Shown here: positions 51,774 to 59,328 of the stretch, piece after piece
How the letters are laid out: the number at the start of each line of letters is the position of its first letter
How positions within the stretch are numbered: the first letter of the stretch is position 1
The notes under the pieces: model-generated
Told to the model about the DNA's origin: nothing
Databases searched by the model: none
Seen by the model: only the letters and a program-made list of their open reading frames with translations
Translations under genes and position numbers: made by a program
Source of the DNA: Pseudomonas sp. CFBP13508
GTDB lineage: Bacteria > Pseudomonadota > Gammaproteobacteria > Pseudomonadales > Pseudomonadaceae
Length of the DNA stretch: 64,000 nucleotides
Direction of reading: 5' to 3'
NCBI RefSeq assembly: GCF_005233515.1
Contig: NZ_QFZZ01000004.1
Location: 320,644 to 384,643, forward strand

Positions 51774-52013
51774 CTAGCCCCTGACGCCGATGAATAAATC
51801 CAGCTCCTTCGGCAATTGCTCTCCGAGTATTTCGCTGATTCGTTGAGTTTGCTCCGCAGTCATTAGCCATTCTCCGTCAGGGCTTAGGCTTAGTTCTGGC
51901 CAGCCCATTACGGCCAATATCGGATGCTCAGATTTCGAGTCTACCGTCAGCTCGAATTTGAGCGCATCGTCCTCGCTTTCGTCTGGTAAAAAGCCACTAA
52001 TCCATAAAAACAT
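51774..52013 (-). CDS. Immunity protein of the E3-type toxin (pyocin S6 immunity family)
   Basis: The 79-residue acidic protein opens MFLWISGFLPDESEDDALKF and lies 14 bases after the toxin stop, with GAGG ten bases before the ATG. I recall this family as the pyocin S6 immunity type, which protects against E3-like 16S rRNases; it differs from the classical colicin E3 immunity protein. The acidic surface (many Glu/Asp) suits binding to a basic nuclease domain. It is the expected antidote of the toxin encoded upstream. Confidence 0.78.
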   Translation of the reverse strand: MFLWISGFLPDESEDDALKFELTVDSKSEHPILAVMGWPELSLSPDGEWLMTAEQTQRISEILGEQLPKELDLFIGVRG

Positions 52014-52027
52014 ATCTTGATTCCTCT

Positions 52028-53248
52028 TCACTTTGGAGTCCATCGCTCGGGATCGGCAGGATCGATTTGCTCGCCCGTTTCATGATTGAACTCACCTAAA
52101 TGTTTGCCTTGCTTGTTATAGAGTTCTATAGCGCCTGTTTTGCTATCCCATTCATAGATTCGACCTTTCTTGTCTTTCCATCTGCTGCGCTTGCCGCCAC
52201 CACCTTGAACACTGCTTTTGGATTTGACGGGATAGGTATCCGGGTATGCTGGGAGAGAAACGGGAGGCCGGTGATATTTGATATCACCGCCAAGAGCAGG
52301 TCTTGAAAGCACAACGTATAGAGGCTGTACTCCGGAGTCAGCCGGAAAGACCAGAATAAAGTCTTGGTATTCAGGCGGGTAAACCGGATTGACAATGATT
52401 TTGTCCGCCTGCTCGGTCGGCGGGTATACCCAGATATGGGGAACCTGCGGCGCACTTTCCAGCGGCGGAATTGCCGATCCGCGTGACGAGTCTACTGAGG
52501 GAGTCCAGAGTAGGGTCGACCCATTGCCAAAATCTGCGACGTACGAGGCGCCTTGCTTGACGAACTGGACGACAGGAATCATTTCCCAATCGCTGCGCGT
52601 TTGAGTGTTGTATCCGTATCCTTTCACCGTGCCGTCGGGCTGCTGTTGTACATGCAATCGAACCCGAGTCCGAGCTGTATCGAGGGACTGTAGTTGCTCT
52701 TCTGAGTAGAGAGCACTATCGGCGAGACTCGAAGGCCACAGCAGCGCAACCAATCCGAGCAACCCGCCTGCGACGACACCGCCGGTAGCCAGGCTTGTGC
52801 TACTGGCGGCCGCAGTGCTGGCGCTCAGACTGCCAGAGCTGCCGAGAGCAAAAGCTCCGATGGATGCCTGCAGATTGGTGGCGCCAACAGCCTTTAGTGA
52901 GATATTCCCGGCCGAGTCACGCTCACGCCCCGCTAGCAAGGACAGCGTTCCATAATCCGAAATTTTCCCAACCGGTATAAATCCGGATGGATTGGCATCA
53001 TTGATAACACCGTCCGGCAGCTTGCAACTTTTCACAAACACACAGCCGCTTATACTTTGCTGTTGCTGTATGACCTGGTTGCGAAGTCGGTCTTCATGGG
53101 CCTGCTGCCGCGCCAGCATGTCTTCATAAGCGCCATGCGCGGCCTCGCGCTCAGCAAGTTCGCTGGCAGTCATGTAGCGGGTGGTGATGTGGTGTCCGTC
53201 TCCCTCTGGCAGGTTTTGGACCCGGGGGATGTCTTTCTTGCGAGCCAT
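52028..53248 (-). CDS. Pyocin-S-domain toxin with colicin E3-type rRNase end, threonine at the catalytic histidine position
   Basis: This 406-residue protein has an N-terminal part with a glycine-rich hydrophobic stretch (SLATGGVVAGGLLGLVALLW, about residues 152-171), a pyocin_S-like middle domain (about 190-315, with VYPPTEQADKIIVNPVYPPE), and a C-terminal domain (about 349-406) matching the colicin E3 cytotoxic fold: GGGGKRSRW, GRIYEWDSKTGAIELYNKQG, HLGEFNHETGEQIDPADPER. Colicin E3 cuts 16S rRNA at A1493 using Asp510, His513 and Glu517. The aligned residues here are Asp368, Thr371 and Glu375, so the histidine is replaced. No receptor-binding or T6SS domain is obvious. The immunity gene follows directly. 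Confidence 0.85.
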   Translation of the reverse strand: MARKKDIPRVQNLPEGDGHHITTRYMTASELAEREAAHGAYEDMLARQQAHEDRLRNQVIQQQQSISGCVFVKSCKLPDGVINDANPSGFIPVGKISDYGTLSLLAGRERDSAGNISLKAVGATNLQASIGAFALGSSGSLSASTAAASSTSLATGGVVAGGLLGLVALLWPSSLADSALYSEEQLQSLDTARTRVRLHVQQQPDGTVKGYGYNTQTRSDWEMIPVVQFVKQGASYVADFGNGSTLLWTPSVDSSRGSAIPPLESAPQVPHIWVYPPTEQADKIIVNPVYPPEYQDFILVFPADSGVQPLYVVLSRPALGGDIKYHRPPVSLPAYPDTYPVKSKSSVQGGGGKRSRWKDKKGRIYEWDSKTGAIELYNKQGKHLGEFNHETGEQIDPADPERWTPK

Positions 53249-53356
53249 GAGCGTCCTTGTCCGCTGTTTAAAAACGAAGCGGACGCTAAAGCAACGAAGG
53301 AGTAATGGATGTAGGACGCGTCTGAAAGTGTTGCGGTCGTTACAACTGTAAAGAGA

Positions 53357-53620
53357 TCAAGAAATTATCGAATTCAGGTGTGCCAGATCAATTACAGAGA
53401 AAGCGCTGATATTTCCGCTGAGCAAATCATTCATCTTTGCCTTTGTGATTCTCATACGGGCGGATGCCTGTTCGTTTGCAAGACCTGAGGCTCGCAAGTT
53501 TTTTTGAAGATTGCGCAGTAGCTCTGCCCGCAACCGCATGGTGGCGGCCTCTTGCGGTGTGTCTTCCAGAGCTTCCCAGATGCTGGAGAAGCGCGGGGAT
53601 GAAGCTTGATGATCATTCAT
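53357..53620 (-). CDS. XRE-family DNA-binding protein
   Basis: This 87-residue protein has an N-terminal helix (EEAATMRLRAELLRNLQKNL-like region) and a helix-turn-helix of the XRE/Cro type (about residues 38-80: ASGLANEQASARMRITKAKM, NDLLSGNISAFSVIDLAHLN). It lies upstream of the toxin gene on the same strand (108 bases) and could regulate it. A perfect 11-bp palindrome GGAATTATTCC (53625-53635) stands just before its start and may be an autoregulatory operator. The ribosome site is weak. Confidence 0.7.
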   Translation of the reverse strand: MNDHQASSPRFSSIWEALEDTPQEAATMRLRAELLRNLQKNLRASGLANEQASARMRITKAKMNDLLSGNISAFSVIDLAHLNSIIS

Positions 53621-53726
53621 GGTGGGAATTATTCCAGGCTAGTGGCGAGGCGTCCGTCTAATTGGCAAGCGACCAGTTCAGATCACCGAGTGCAAGTCAG
53701 CTTACTGGCGACGGCCAGCTCGCAAA

Positions 53727-53775
53727 AGCCAGCGGATTCGGGCGTAGCTGTAGGCAATGGCGCAAGATGTTGTAG
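53727..53775. repeat. Conserved 50-bp element, copy B
   Basis: AGCCAGCGGATTC ... GTAGGCAATGGCGCAAGATGTTGTAG shares its order and spacing with copy A at 39575-39624. It lies in the upstream region of the XRE gene, between 53621 and 53867. Confidence 0.55.
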
Positions 53776-53867
53776 CCTCTTGCTAGCTGGGAGAACGCTT
53801 GTCTTACCTGACGATTGGATTGGGAAATACCCCACGGAGCACTTCAATAGATCCATTGCCAGACAGG

Positions 53868-54842
53868 TCAACAAATCGCCTTACCCTCCCGCCCAAACCG
53901 CTCCCGATAAACCGACGGCGGCACACCCACCACGCTGCGAAACGCCACGCGAAAACTCTCCACCGAGCGATAGCCGCAGCGTTGGGCGATCTGCTCGGTG
54001 TGTTGATGGGTGCTCTCGAGCAGCTCCCGCGCTCGCGCCAGGCGTTCATGTTGCAGCCACGCCTTGGGCGTTTGCCCGCTGGCTTCGGTGAAGCGCCGCA
54101 AAAACGTGCGCTCGCTCATCGCCGCTTCGCTGGCCAGATCGCGGACTTCCAGTGGTTCGTGCAGGCGTTCGCGGGCCCATTGCATGACGCGCGACAGGTC
54201 GCTGCGGGGTGTCGGGCTGACCGGGGTGGGGATGAATTGGGCCTGGCCGCCGGTGCGTTGTGGCGACATGACCAGGCGCCGCGCGACGGCGTTGGCGACC
54301 TGCGTGCCGAAGTCGCGGGTTACCAGGTGCAGGCAGGCGTCGATGCCGGCGGCGCTGCCGGCGGAGGTGATCAGTTGGCCGGCGTCGACGTAGAGCACGT
54401 CCGGATCGACCTCGATCGCCGGGAAGCGTTGCGCCAGTTCACCGGTGTAGCGCCAGTGCGTGGTGGCGCGGTGGCCGTCGAGCCGGCCGCTGGCGGCGAG
54501 GACGAACACGCCCGAGCAGATCGACAGCAACCGCGCGCCTCGGTCATGGGCCTGACGCAACGCGTCGATCAGCGCTGGCGGTACCGGGGCGTTGCGGTCG
54601 CGCCAGCCGGGAATGACGATGGTGCGCGCTGCGGCGAGCAGTTCCAGGCCACCATCGGCCAGCACCTGAATCCCGCCCATGGCGCGCATCGGGCCTTTAT
54701 CGACCGCGGCGATCGCGTGTCCGTACCAAGGGAAGTCGAACTCTGGCCGGGCCAGGCCGAAGATCTCCACGGCAATGCCGAACTCGAATGTGCAGAGGCC
54801 GTCGTAGGCCAGAATGGCAACCAGATTGGGCTGAGTGGGCAT
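53868..54842 (-). CDS. ftrA: GlxA/FtrA-type AraC regulator with DJ-1/PfpI domain
   Basis: This 324-residue regulator has an N-terminal DJ-1/PfpI amidotransferase-like domain (about 1-190, with ARLLSICSGVFVLAASGRLD carrying the nucleophile-type Cys) and a C-terminal AraC HTH (about 220-320: VRDLASEAAMSERTFLRRFT, IAQRCGYRSVESFRVAFRSV). The start is ATG 54842. It is divergent from a rhodanese gene, an arrangement seen with ftrA in other proteobacteria, where the regulator controls the rhodanese. The DJ-1 part probably senses rather than catalyses. Confidence 0.88.
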   Translation of the reverse strand: MPTQPNLVAILAYDGLCTFEFGIAVEIFGLARPEFDFPWYGHAIAAVDKGPMRAMGGIQVLADGGLELLAAARTIVIPGWRDRNAPVPPALIDALRQAHDRGARLLSICSGVFVLAASGRLDGHRATTHWRYTGELAQRFPAIEVDPDVLYVDAGQLITSAGSAAGIDACLHLVTRDFGTQVANAVARRLVMSPQRTGGQAQFIPTPVSPTPRSDLSRVMQWARERLHEPLEVRDLASEAAMSERTFLRRFTEASGQTPKAWLQHERLARARELLESTHQHTEQIAQRCGYRSVESFRVAFRSVVGVPPSVYRERFGREGKAIC

Positions 54843-54943
54843 TTGGCGGAAATCTCCCGGTCGGTGTCTTGCGCGCCACTGTAGCGGCAAGCGCCGTCTC
54901 GATAAAGTCTGTTCATCCCCCACAGACAAAGGAGCAACACAGC

Positions 54944-55372
54944 ATGACCAGCCTGGTTAGCGAAATTCCCGCCGCCCCTTCGGCGATTGCCCTGATGCAT
55001 TTCAGCAATCGTCTGACCTTCGAAACCGATTGTTCCGACGTGTTCAGTAGCCACGAGGCCGGGGAGGTCGATTTTGTTCTGGTGGATGTGCGCGGCCCAT
55101 TGGCGTTCGAGCGCGGCCATGTGCCCGGCGCGATCAATATCCCGACCCGCTTGCTCACGGCGGAGCGCTTGGCCGATTACCCGAAATACACTTTGTTCGT
55201 GGTCTATTGCGCCGGGCCGCATTGCAACGGCGCGAACAAGGCTGCGGTGAAACTCGCCGCATTGGGTTATCCGGTCAAGGAGATGATCGGCGGCGTCACC
55301 GGATGGCTGGATGAGGGTTTCGAACTGAGCGCGGCGTCAGTCGCCAACACACCTGTCGCCTGCGAATGCTGA
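54944..55372 (+). CDS. Single-domain rhodanese (sulfurtransferase)
   Basis: The 142-residue protein has the rhodanese fold. The catalytic cysteine is in FVVYCAGPHCNGANKAAVKL (about Cys92), with the loop CAGPHC. The preceding FVLVDVRGPLAFERGHVPGA holds the CH2A-like motif. It probably transfers sulfane sulfur or detoxifies cyanide. The start at ATG 54944 follows AAAGGAG. Its location about 11 kb from hcnABC is interesting for cyanide handling but this is only suggestive. Confidence 0.87.
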   Translation: MTSLVSEIPAAPSAIALMHFSNRLTFETDCSDVFSSHEAGEVDFVLVDVRGPLAFERGHVPGAINIPTRLLTAERLADYPKYTLFVVYCAGPHCNGANKAAVKLAALGYPVKEMIGGVTGWLDEGFELSAASVANTPVACEC

Positions 55373-55378
55373 CGTTTC

Positions 55379-55464
55379 TGTAGGAGCTGCCGAAGGCTGC
55401 GATCTTTTGATCTTGATCTCAAAAAAACAGGATCAAAAGATCGCAGCCTTCGGCAGTTCCTACA
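55379..55464. repeat. Inverted repeat of the GAAGGCTGCGATCTTTTGA family
   Basis: The arms at 55379-55412 and 55431-55464 are 34-bp reverse complements with one mismatch (AGCTGCC against GGCAGTT) around an 18-bp spacer. It is the closest relative of the element at 1409-1493. It lies right after the rhodanese gene. Confidence 0.9.
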
Positions 55465-55524
55465 GAGGCAATAAGCGTTTTTTGCTCTGAGAGCAGTCTT
55501 GTCCTACAGCCTTCGCACCACCAC

Positions 55525-55558
55525 GGCGCACGCGTTGACCCTCGTCAATGCGTGCGCC
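55525..55558. other. Strong GC-rich hairpin without T tail
   Basis: GGCGCACGCGTTGAC (55525-55539) and GTCAATGCGTGCGCC (55544-55558) can form a 15-bp stem with one G-U pair and a four-base loop. There is no terminator T run. It lies about 150 bases upstream of the binding-protein gene at 55708 and could be a leader or attenuation structure. The gap 55373-55707 otherwise shows only the repeat at 55379-55464. Confidence 0.6.
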
Positions 55559-55707
55559 GATGTTCTGTAAGTAATTGTCGCTTAAAAACAATTGCCTCCG
55601 TGCGCGCCGCCATAGACTGCCGGCCACGTCGGTTTTTGCCGTTAGAACGCCATGACCGAACGCTGACTCGAAAGCTGCCAATAAAAGCCTCCGCACGGGA
55701 GTAATAA

Positions 55708-56487
55708 ATGAAAAAGCTAGTGATGTTCGGTGCCCTGGCACTGTCGATGTTGTCCCTGACCGCCGTGGCCGAAGACGCCAAGCCGATCCGCATCGGTATC
55801 GAAGCCGGGTACCCGCCATTCTCGATGAAAACCCCTGACGGCAAACTCACTGGTTTTGACGTGGACATCGGTGACGCACTGTGCGCGCAGATGAAGGTTA
55901 AATGCACGTGGGTCGAGCAAGAGTTCGATGGCCTGATCCCGGCGCTGAAAGTGAAGAAGATCGACGCGATCCTGTCGTCGATGACCATCACTGACGATCG
56001 CAAGAAAAACGTCGATTTCACTATCAAGTACTACCACACCCCGGCACGTTTCGTGATGAAGGAAGGCTCGGGCGTGAAAGACCCGCTGACCGAACTCAAG
56101 GGCAAGAAAGTCGGCGTGCTGCGCGCCAGTACTCACGACCGTTACGCGACTGAAGTGCTGGTTCCGGCCGGGATCGAACTGGTGCGCTACGGCTCGCAGC
56201 AGGAAGCCAACCTCGACATGGTCTCCGGGCGTATCGACGCGATGCTGGCCGACTCGGTCAACCTCAGCGACGGTTTCCTGAAAACCGACGCCGGCAAAGG
56301 CTTCGAATTCGTCGGCCCGACCTACGAAGACGCCAAGTACTTCGGCGGCGGCGCTGGCATCGCGGTGCGCAAGGGCGATACCGCGCTGGCTGAGCAATTC
56401 AACAAAGCCATCACCGAAATCCGCGCCAATGGCGAGTACAAGAAAGTCCAGGACAAGTACTTCGACTTTGACGTATACGGCCATTAA
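55708..56487 (+). CDS. Amino-acid ABC transporter substrate-binding protein (HisJ/ArgT/AotJ type)
   Basis: The 259-residue periplasmic binding protein has a signal peptide ([20 protein letters not shown]) and opens into the basic-amino-acid type: [60 protein letters not shown]. Such proteins bind arginine, ornithine, lysine or histidine. No permease genes follow; the next gene is an AotO-like deacylase after a terminator and a REPIN. In the P. aeruginosa aot cluster the same two kinds of gene accompany permease genes. It probably works with permeases elsewhere. Confidence 0.9.
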   Translation: MKKLVMFGALALSMLSLTAVAEDAKPIRIGIEAGYPPFSMKTPDGKLTGFDVDIGDALCAQMKVKCTWVEQEFDGLIPALKVKKIDAILSSMTITDDRKKNVDFTIKYYHTPARFVMKEGSGVKDPLTELKGKKVGVLRASTHDRYATEVLVPAGIELVRYGSQQEANLDMVSGRIDAMLADSVNLSDGFLKTDAGKGFEFVGPTYEDAKYFGGGAGIAVRKGDTALAEQFNKAITEIRANGEYKKVQDKYFDFDVYGH

Positions 56488-56496
56488 TACGCCGTG

Positions 56497-56536
56497 AAAA
56501 AAAGTGGCCCCGTTTGCGCGGTGGCCACTTTTTTTA
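56497..56536 (+). terminator. Rho-independent terminator of the binding-protein gene
   Basis: The stem AAAGTGGCC/GGCCACTTT (56501-56509 with 56523-56531) is followed by T7, ten bases after the stop. It also has A6 on its left, so it could work in both directions. Confidence 0.9.
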
Positions 56537-56561
56537 TGTTCTTTTATTGATGGAAATTCTC

Positions 56562-56651
56562 TGTGGGAGCGAGCCTGCTCGCGAAAGCGGTCTGACATTC
56601 GACATCGTCATCGTCTGACCTGACGCATTCGCGAGCAGGCTCGCTCCCACA
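56562..56651. repeat. REPIN (90 bp)
   Basis: Perfect 24-bp arms occupy 56562-56585 and 56628-56651. It separates the binding-protein terminator from the next gene's ribosome site. Confidence 0.92.
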
Positions 56652-56686
56652 GGGATTTGCGTAACCCAGCTATTGAGGAGTTTTTC

Positions 56687-57799
56687 ATGCAACGCATCGA
56701 CCACGTTCTGCCCTGGAGCCACTTGGGCAGCGAGCGCTCCCTCAGCGTTTTTCGCTACGGCGCCGGCAGCCGCAAGGTGTATATCCAGGCCAGCCTGCAC
56801 GCCGATGAACTGCCGGGCATGCGCACCGCGTGGGAACTCAAGCTGCGCTTGAACGAACTGGAACGGCAGGGCCGTTTGCAGGGCGTTATCGAACTGGTGC
56901 CGGTGGCCAATCCGATCGGCCTGGATCAGCATCTGCAAGGCAATCACATGGGCCGCTTCGAACTGGGCAGCGGCAAGAATTTCAACCGCGCATTCGTCGA
57001 ACTCAGCGCCCCGGTCGCGGCGCTGGTTAGAGAGCGTCTGGGCGCGGATGCCGAGGCCAACGTCGCGCTGATCCGCCAGGCCATGGCTCAGGTCTTCGAA
57101 GAATTGCCAGCGCCGGCCTCGCAACTGGAAGCCTTGCACCGCCTGTTGCTGCGCCACGCCTGCGACGCCGACATCACTCTCGACTTGCATTGCGACTTCG
57201 ACGCTGCGATTCACCTCTACGCGCTGCCGCAACACTGGCCGCAATGGCAATCGCTGGCGGCGCGGTTGCAGGCCGGCGTCGCGTTGCTCTGCGAGGACTC
57301 CGGCGGCAGCTCGTTCGATGAATCCTGCTCGACGCCGTGGCTGCGTCTGGCCAAAGCTTTCCCGAACGCGGCGATTCCGGCGGCGAATCTGGCGACGACG
57401 CTGGAGCTGGGCAGCATGGGCGACACCCGCGTCGATCAGGCTCAGGCCAATTGCGAAGCGATCCTGGGTTTTCTCGCCGAGCAGGGTTTCATCAGCGGCG
57501 AATGGCCGGCGGCGCCGAGCGAATGTTGTGAAGGTCTGCCGTTCGAAGGCACTGAATACCTGTTCGCCCCGCACCACGGCGTGGTCAGTTTCTTGCGCAA
57601 TGCCGGCGAGTGGGTAGAGCAGGGCGATGCGCTGTTCGAGGTTGTTGACCCGTTGCAGGATCGCGTGACCACCGTGCGCGCCGGCACCAGCGGCGTGCTG
57701 TTCGCGATTGATCGCGGGCGCTATACCGAGCCGGGGATCTGGCAGGCGAAAGTGGCGGGGCGGGTGCCGTTTCGTACCGGCAAGCTGACCAACGACTGA
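56687..57799 (+). CDS. Succinylglutamate desuccinylase/aspartoacylase-family protein (AotO-like)
   Basis: This 370-residue zinc carboxypeptidase-like enzyme has the family's ligand pattern: IQASLHADELPGMRTAWELK (zinc HxxE) at about residues 31-50, GSGKNFNRAFVEL near 98, and DITLDLHCDFDAAIHLY (second zinc His) near 163-179. It has the C-terminal beta domain. Members deacylate N-acyl amino acids; the relative in the P. aeruginosa aot operon is AotO. Start at ATG 56687 after GAGGAG. The upstream terminator and REPIN suggest a separate promoter. Confidence 0.85.
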   Translation: MQRIDHVLPWSHLGSERSLSVFRYGAGSRKVYIQASLHADELPGMRTAWELKLRLNELERQGRLQGVIELVPVANPIGLDQHLQGNHMGRFELGSGKNFNRAFVELSAPVAALVRERLGADAEANVALIRQAMAQVFEELPAPASQLEALHRLLLRHACDADITLDLHCDFDAAIHLYALPQHWPQWQSLAARLQAGVALLCEDSGGSSFDESCSTPWLRLAKAFPNAAIPAANLATTLELGSMGDTRVDQAQANCEAILGFLAEQGFISGEWPAAPSECCEGLPFEGTEYLFAPHHGVVSFLRNAGEWVEQGDALFEVVDPLQDRVTTVRAGTSGVLFAIDRGRYTEPGIWQAKVAGRVPFRTGKLTND

Positions 57800-57825
57800 C
57801 AGGTTGCGGTGAAGGTGCGGGCCTC

Positions 57826-57890
57826 TTCGCGAGCAGGCTCGCTCCCACAGGGGAACGCATTTCAACGGTGGGAGCGAGCCTGCTCGCGAA
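57826..57890. repeat. REP doublet, outward arrangement
   Basis: The arm at 57826-57849 (TTCGCGAGCAGGCTCGCTCC) faces the copy at 57867-57890 (GGTGGGAGCGAGCCTGCTCG) with a 17-bp spacer and one terminal mismatch. This is the same arrangement as at 2336-2401. Confidence 0.9.
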
Positions 57891-57980
57891 AGGGCCATCA
57901 GCCGCACCACAAAATTTGGATCCTCAGCCGAGAATGTTAGGCTCCCCCGCGAACCCGACACTCTGTGAAGGAACGCTGCA

Positions 57981-58697
57981 ATGCTGAAATTGTTCGCCCT
58001 GCTGACCCTGCTCGCATCCACCGCCGTTCACGCGCAAACCACCCTGCAATCCGACCTGCCGCTCAAATACCTCGAACAGGTCCACGCCGACGCCGAGCCA
58101 CGTCCGCTGGTGATTTTCCTGCACGGTTACGGCAGTAACGAGGCCGATCTGATCGGCATGAAATTTCAGCTGCCGGCGCAGTACAACTACCTGTCGGTGC
58201 GGGCACCGATGACGTTGGGTGAAGGACGTTTCCAGTGGTTTCGCAAGAAAGGTGAAGGCGCCTACAACGGCGAGACCGATGATCTGAAGGTCAGCGGCCA
58301 GAAGCTGCGCGACTTTATCGCCCAGGCGGCGAAGAAATATCACGCCGCGCCGGACAAGGTGTACCTGATCGGCTTCAGCCAGGGCGCGATGATGAGTTAC
58401 GAAGTGGGCCTGCGCGCGCCAGCGGTCGTGGGCGGGTTTGCCGCGTTGAGCGGGCGCTTGTTGCCGGTGCTCAAAGCCGAACTCAAGCCCGGGCAAGCGC
58501 CACTGCCGCTGAGCATATTTATCGGCCACGGCACCGCTGATGATCCGGTGCCTTACCGTCACGGCACCGAGGCCAACGCGCTATTGCACAAGCTCGATTA
58601 CAAACCCGAGTTTCACGCGTATCCGGGCGTCGGCCACAGCATCAGTGCGACCGAATTGCGCGATTTGAACGGCTGGTTGCAGCGGCTCAATCCTTGA
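57981..58697 (+). CDS. Secreted phospholipase/carboxylesterase-family hydrolase
   Basis: The 238-residue precursor has a signal peptide (MLKLFALLTLLASTAVHA). The alpha/beta-hydrolase core has the nucleophile elbow GFSQGAMMSY (about Ser138), the Asp in FIGHGTADDPVP and the His in YPGVGHSISATEL. It resembles the small carboxylesterases/phospholipases (PF02230 type) that cleave short-chain esters. It ends in an 11-bp tail-to-tail overlap with the next gene. The physiological substrate is unknown. Confidence 0.88.
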   Translation: MLKLFALLTLLASTAVHAQTTLQSDLPLKYLEQVHADAEPRPLVIFLHGYGSNEADLIGMKFQLPAQYNYLSVRAPMTLGEGRFQWFRKKGEGAYNGETDDLKVSGQKLRDFIAQAAKKYHAAPDKVYLIGFSQGAMMSYEVGLRAPAVVGGFAALSGRLLPVLKAELKPGQAPLPLSIFIGHGTADDPVPYRHGTEANALLHKLDYKPEFHAYPGVGHSISATELRDLNGWLQRLNP

Positions 58698-59244
58698 CGA
58701 TGGCTTTGACCAAAGCATCGTGACCCTTCTTGTCGCTGGCGCGGGAAATCACCTGCACCAGCGCCATCTTCGTTCCCGAGCCGGCCAGCAGCGTGGTATT
58801 CAGGGTTTGGCCACCACCCTGGGTGGCGGTGCTGTCAACCTGACGCAGACCCAGGCCGGTGCCTTTTTGGGTCAGGCTTTTCTCGCTGAGTTTGTTGAAG
58901 TCCGGCAGAGCCTTGCGCTGATCATCGATGAAACTCGACACGCTGCCGTCGAGAAACTCACCGTCGTTGTCCTTGACGTTCTGCCCAGCCGGGATCTGGT
59001 TTTCGGCGGCGATGACCACGGTCTTGGTGGTCTGGTTGGTGTACATCGTGCCCTTGGCCCCGCTCGGGCTGGTGGGCAGCGGGTCAGCGACAAAGCCTTT
59101 GGGCAGGACGAAGGCGAATTTGCCGTCGAGCAGCGTAACCTTCTCGGTTTTGACCTTTTCCTTGGCGGCGTGCGCGTTGATCGCGGCGAAACCGGCGACG
59201 GCCGCCAGCATCAGGACGACGGCTTTTTTGCTCAACAATGACAT
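58687..59244 (-). CDS. Secreted protein of unknown function
   Basis: This 185-residue precursor has a signal peptide (MSLLSKKAVVLMLAAVAGFA, ending near AHAAKEK). The mature domain is mainly beta with KFAFVLPKGFVADPLPTSPS and MYTNQTTKTVVIAAENQIPA, a pattern seen in small periplasmic proteins that I cannot name. The 3' end overlaps the esterase gene by 11 bases, tail to tail. No neighbours suggest a function. Confidence 0.78.
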   Translation of the reverse strand: MSLLSKKAVVLMLAAVAGFAAINAHAAKEKVKTEKVTLLDGKFAFVLPKGFVADPLPTSPSGAKGTMYTNQTTKTVVIAAENQIPAGQNVKDNDGEFLDGSVSSFIDDQRKALPDFNKLSEKSLTQKGTGLGLRQVDSTATQGGGQTLNTTLLAGSGTKMALVQVISRASDKKGHDALVKAIVKD

Positions 59245-59328
59245 GTGAATCTCCGGTGAATGGTCGCGCGAGGCGGGCGATCATCCCACGGAGCGTGCCG
59301 GGCGTTCCAGCGCGATTCGTCCGGGCGG

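Noticed and set aside
54944..55372. Idea that the rhodanese is the cyanide-protection gene of the hcn operon
   Set aside because: It is 11 kb away and paired with ftrA, so a direct link to hcnABC is only speculative.
56534..58021. 495-codon minus-strand frame over the AotO-like gene and two REP elements
   Set aside because: It reads through REP sequences and is a shadow of the plus-strand gene.
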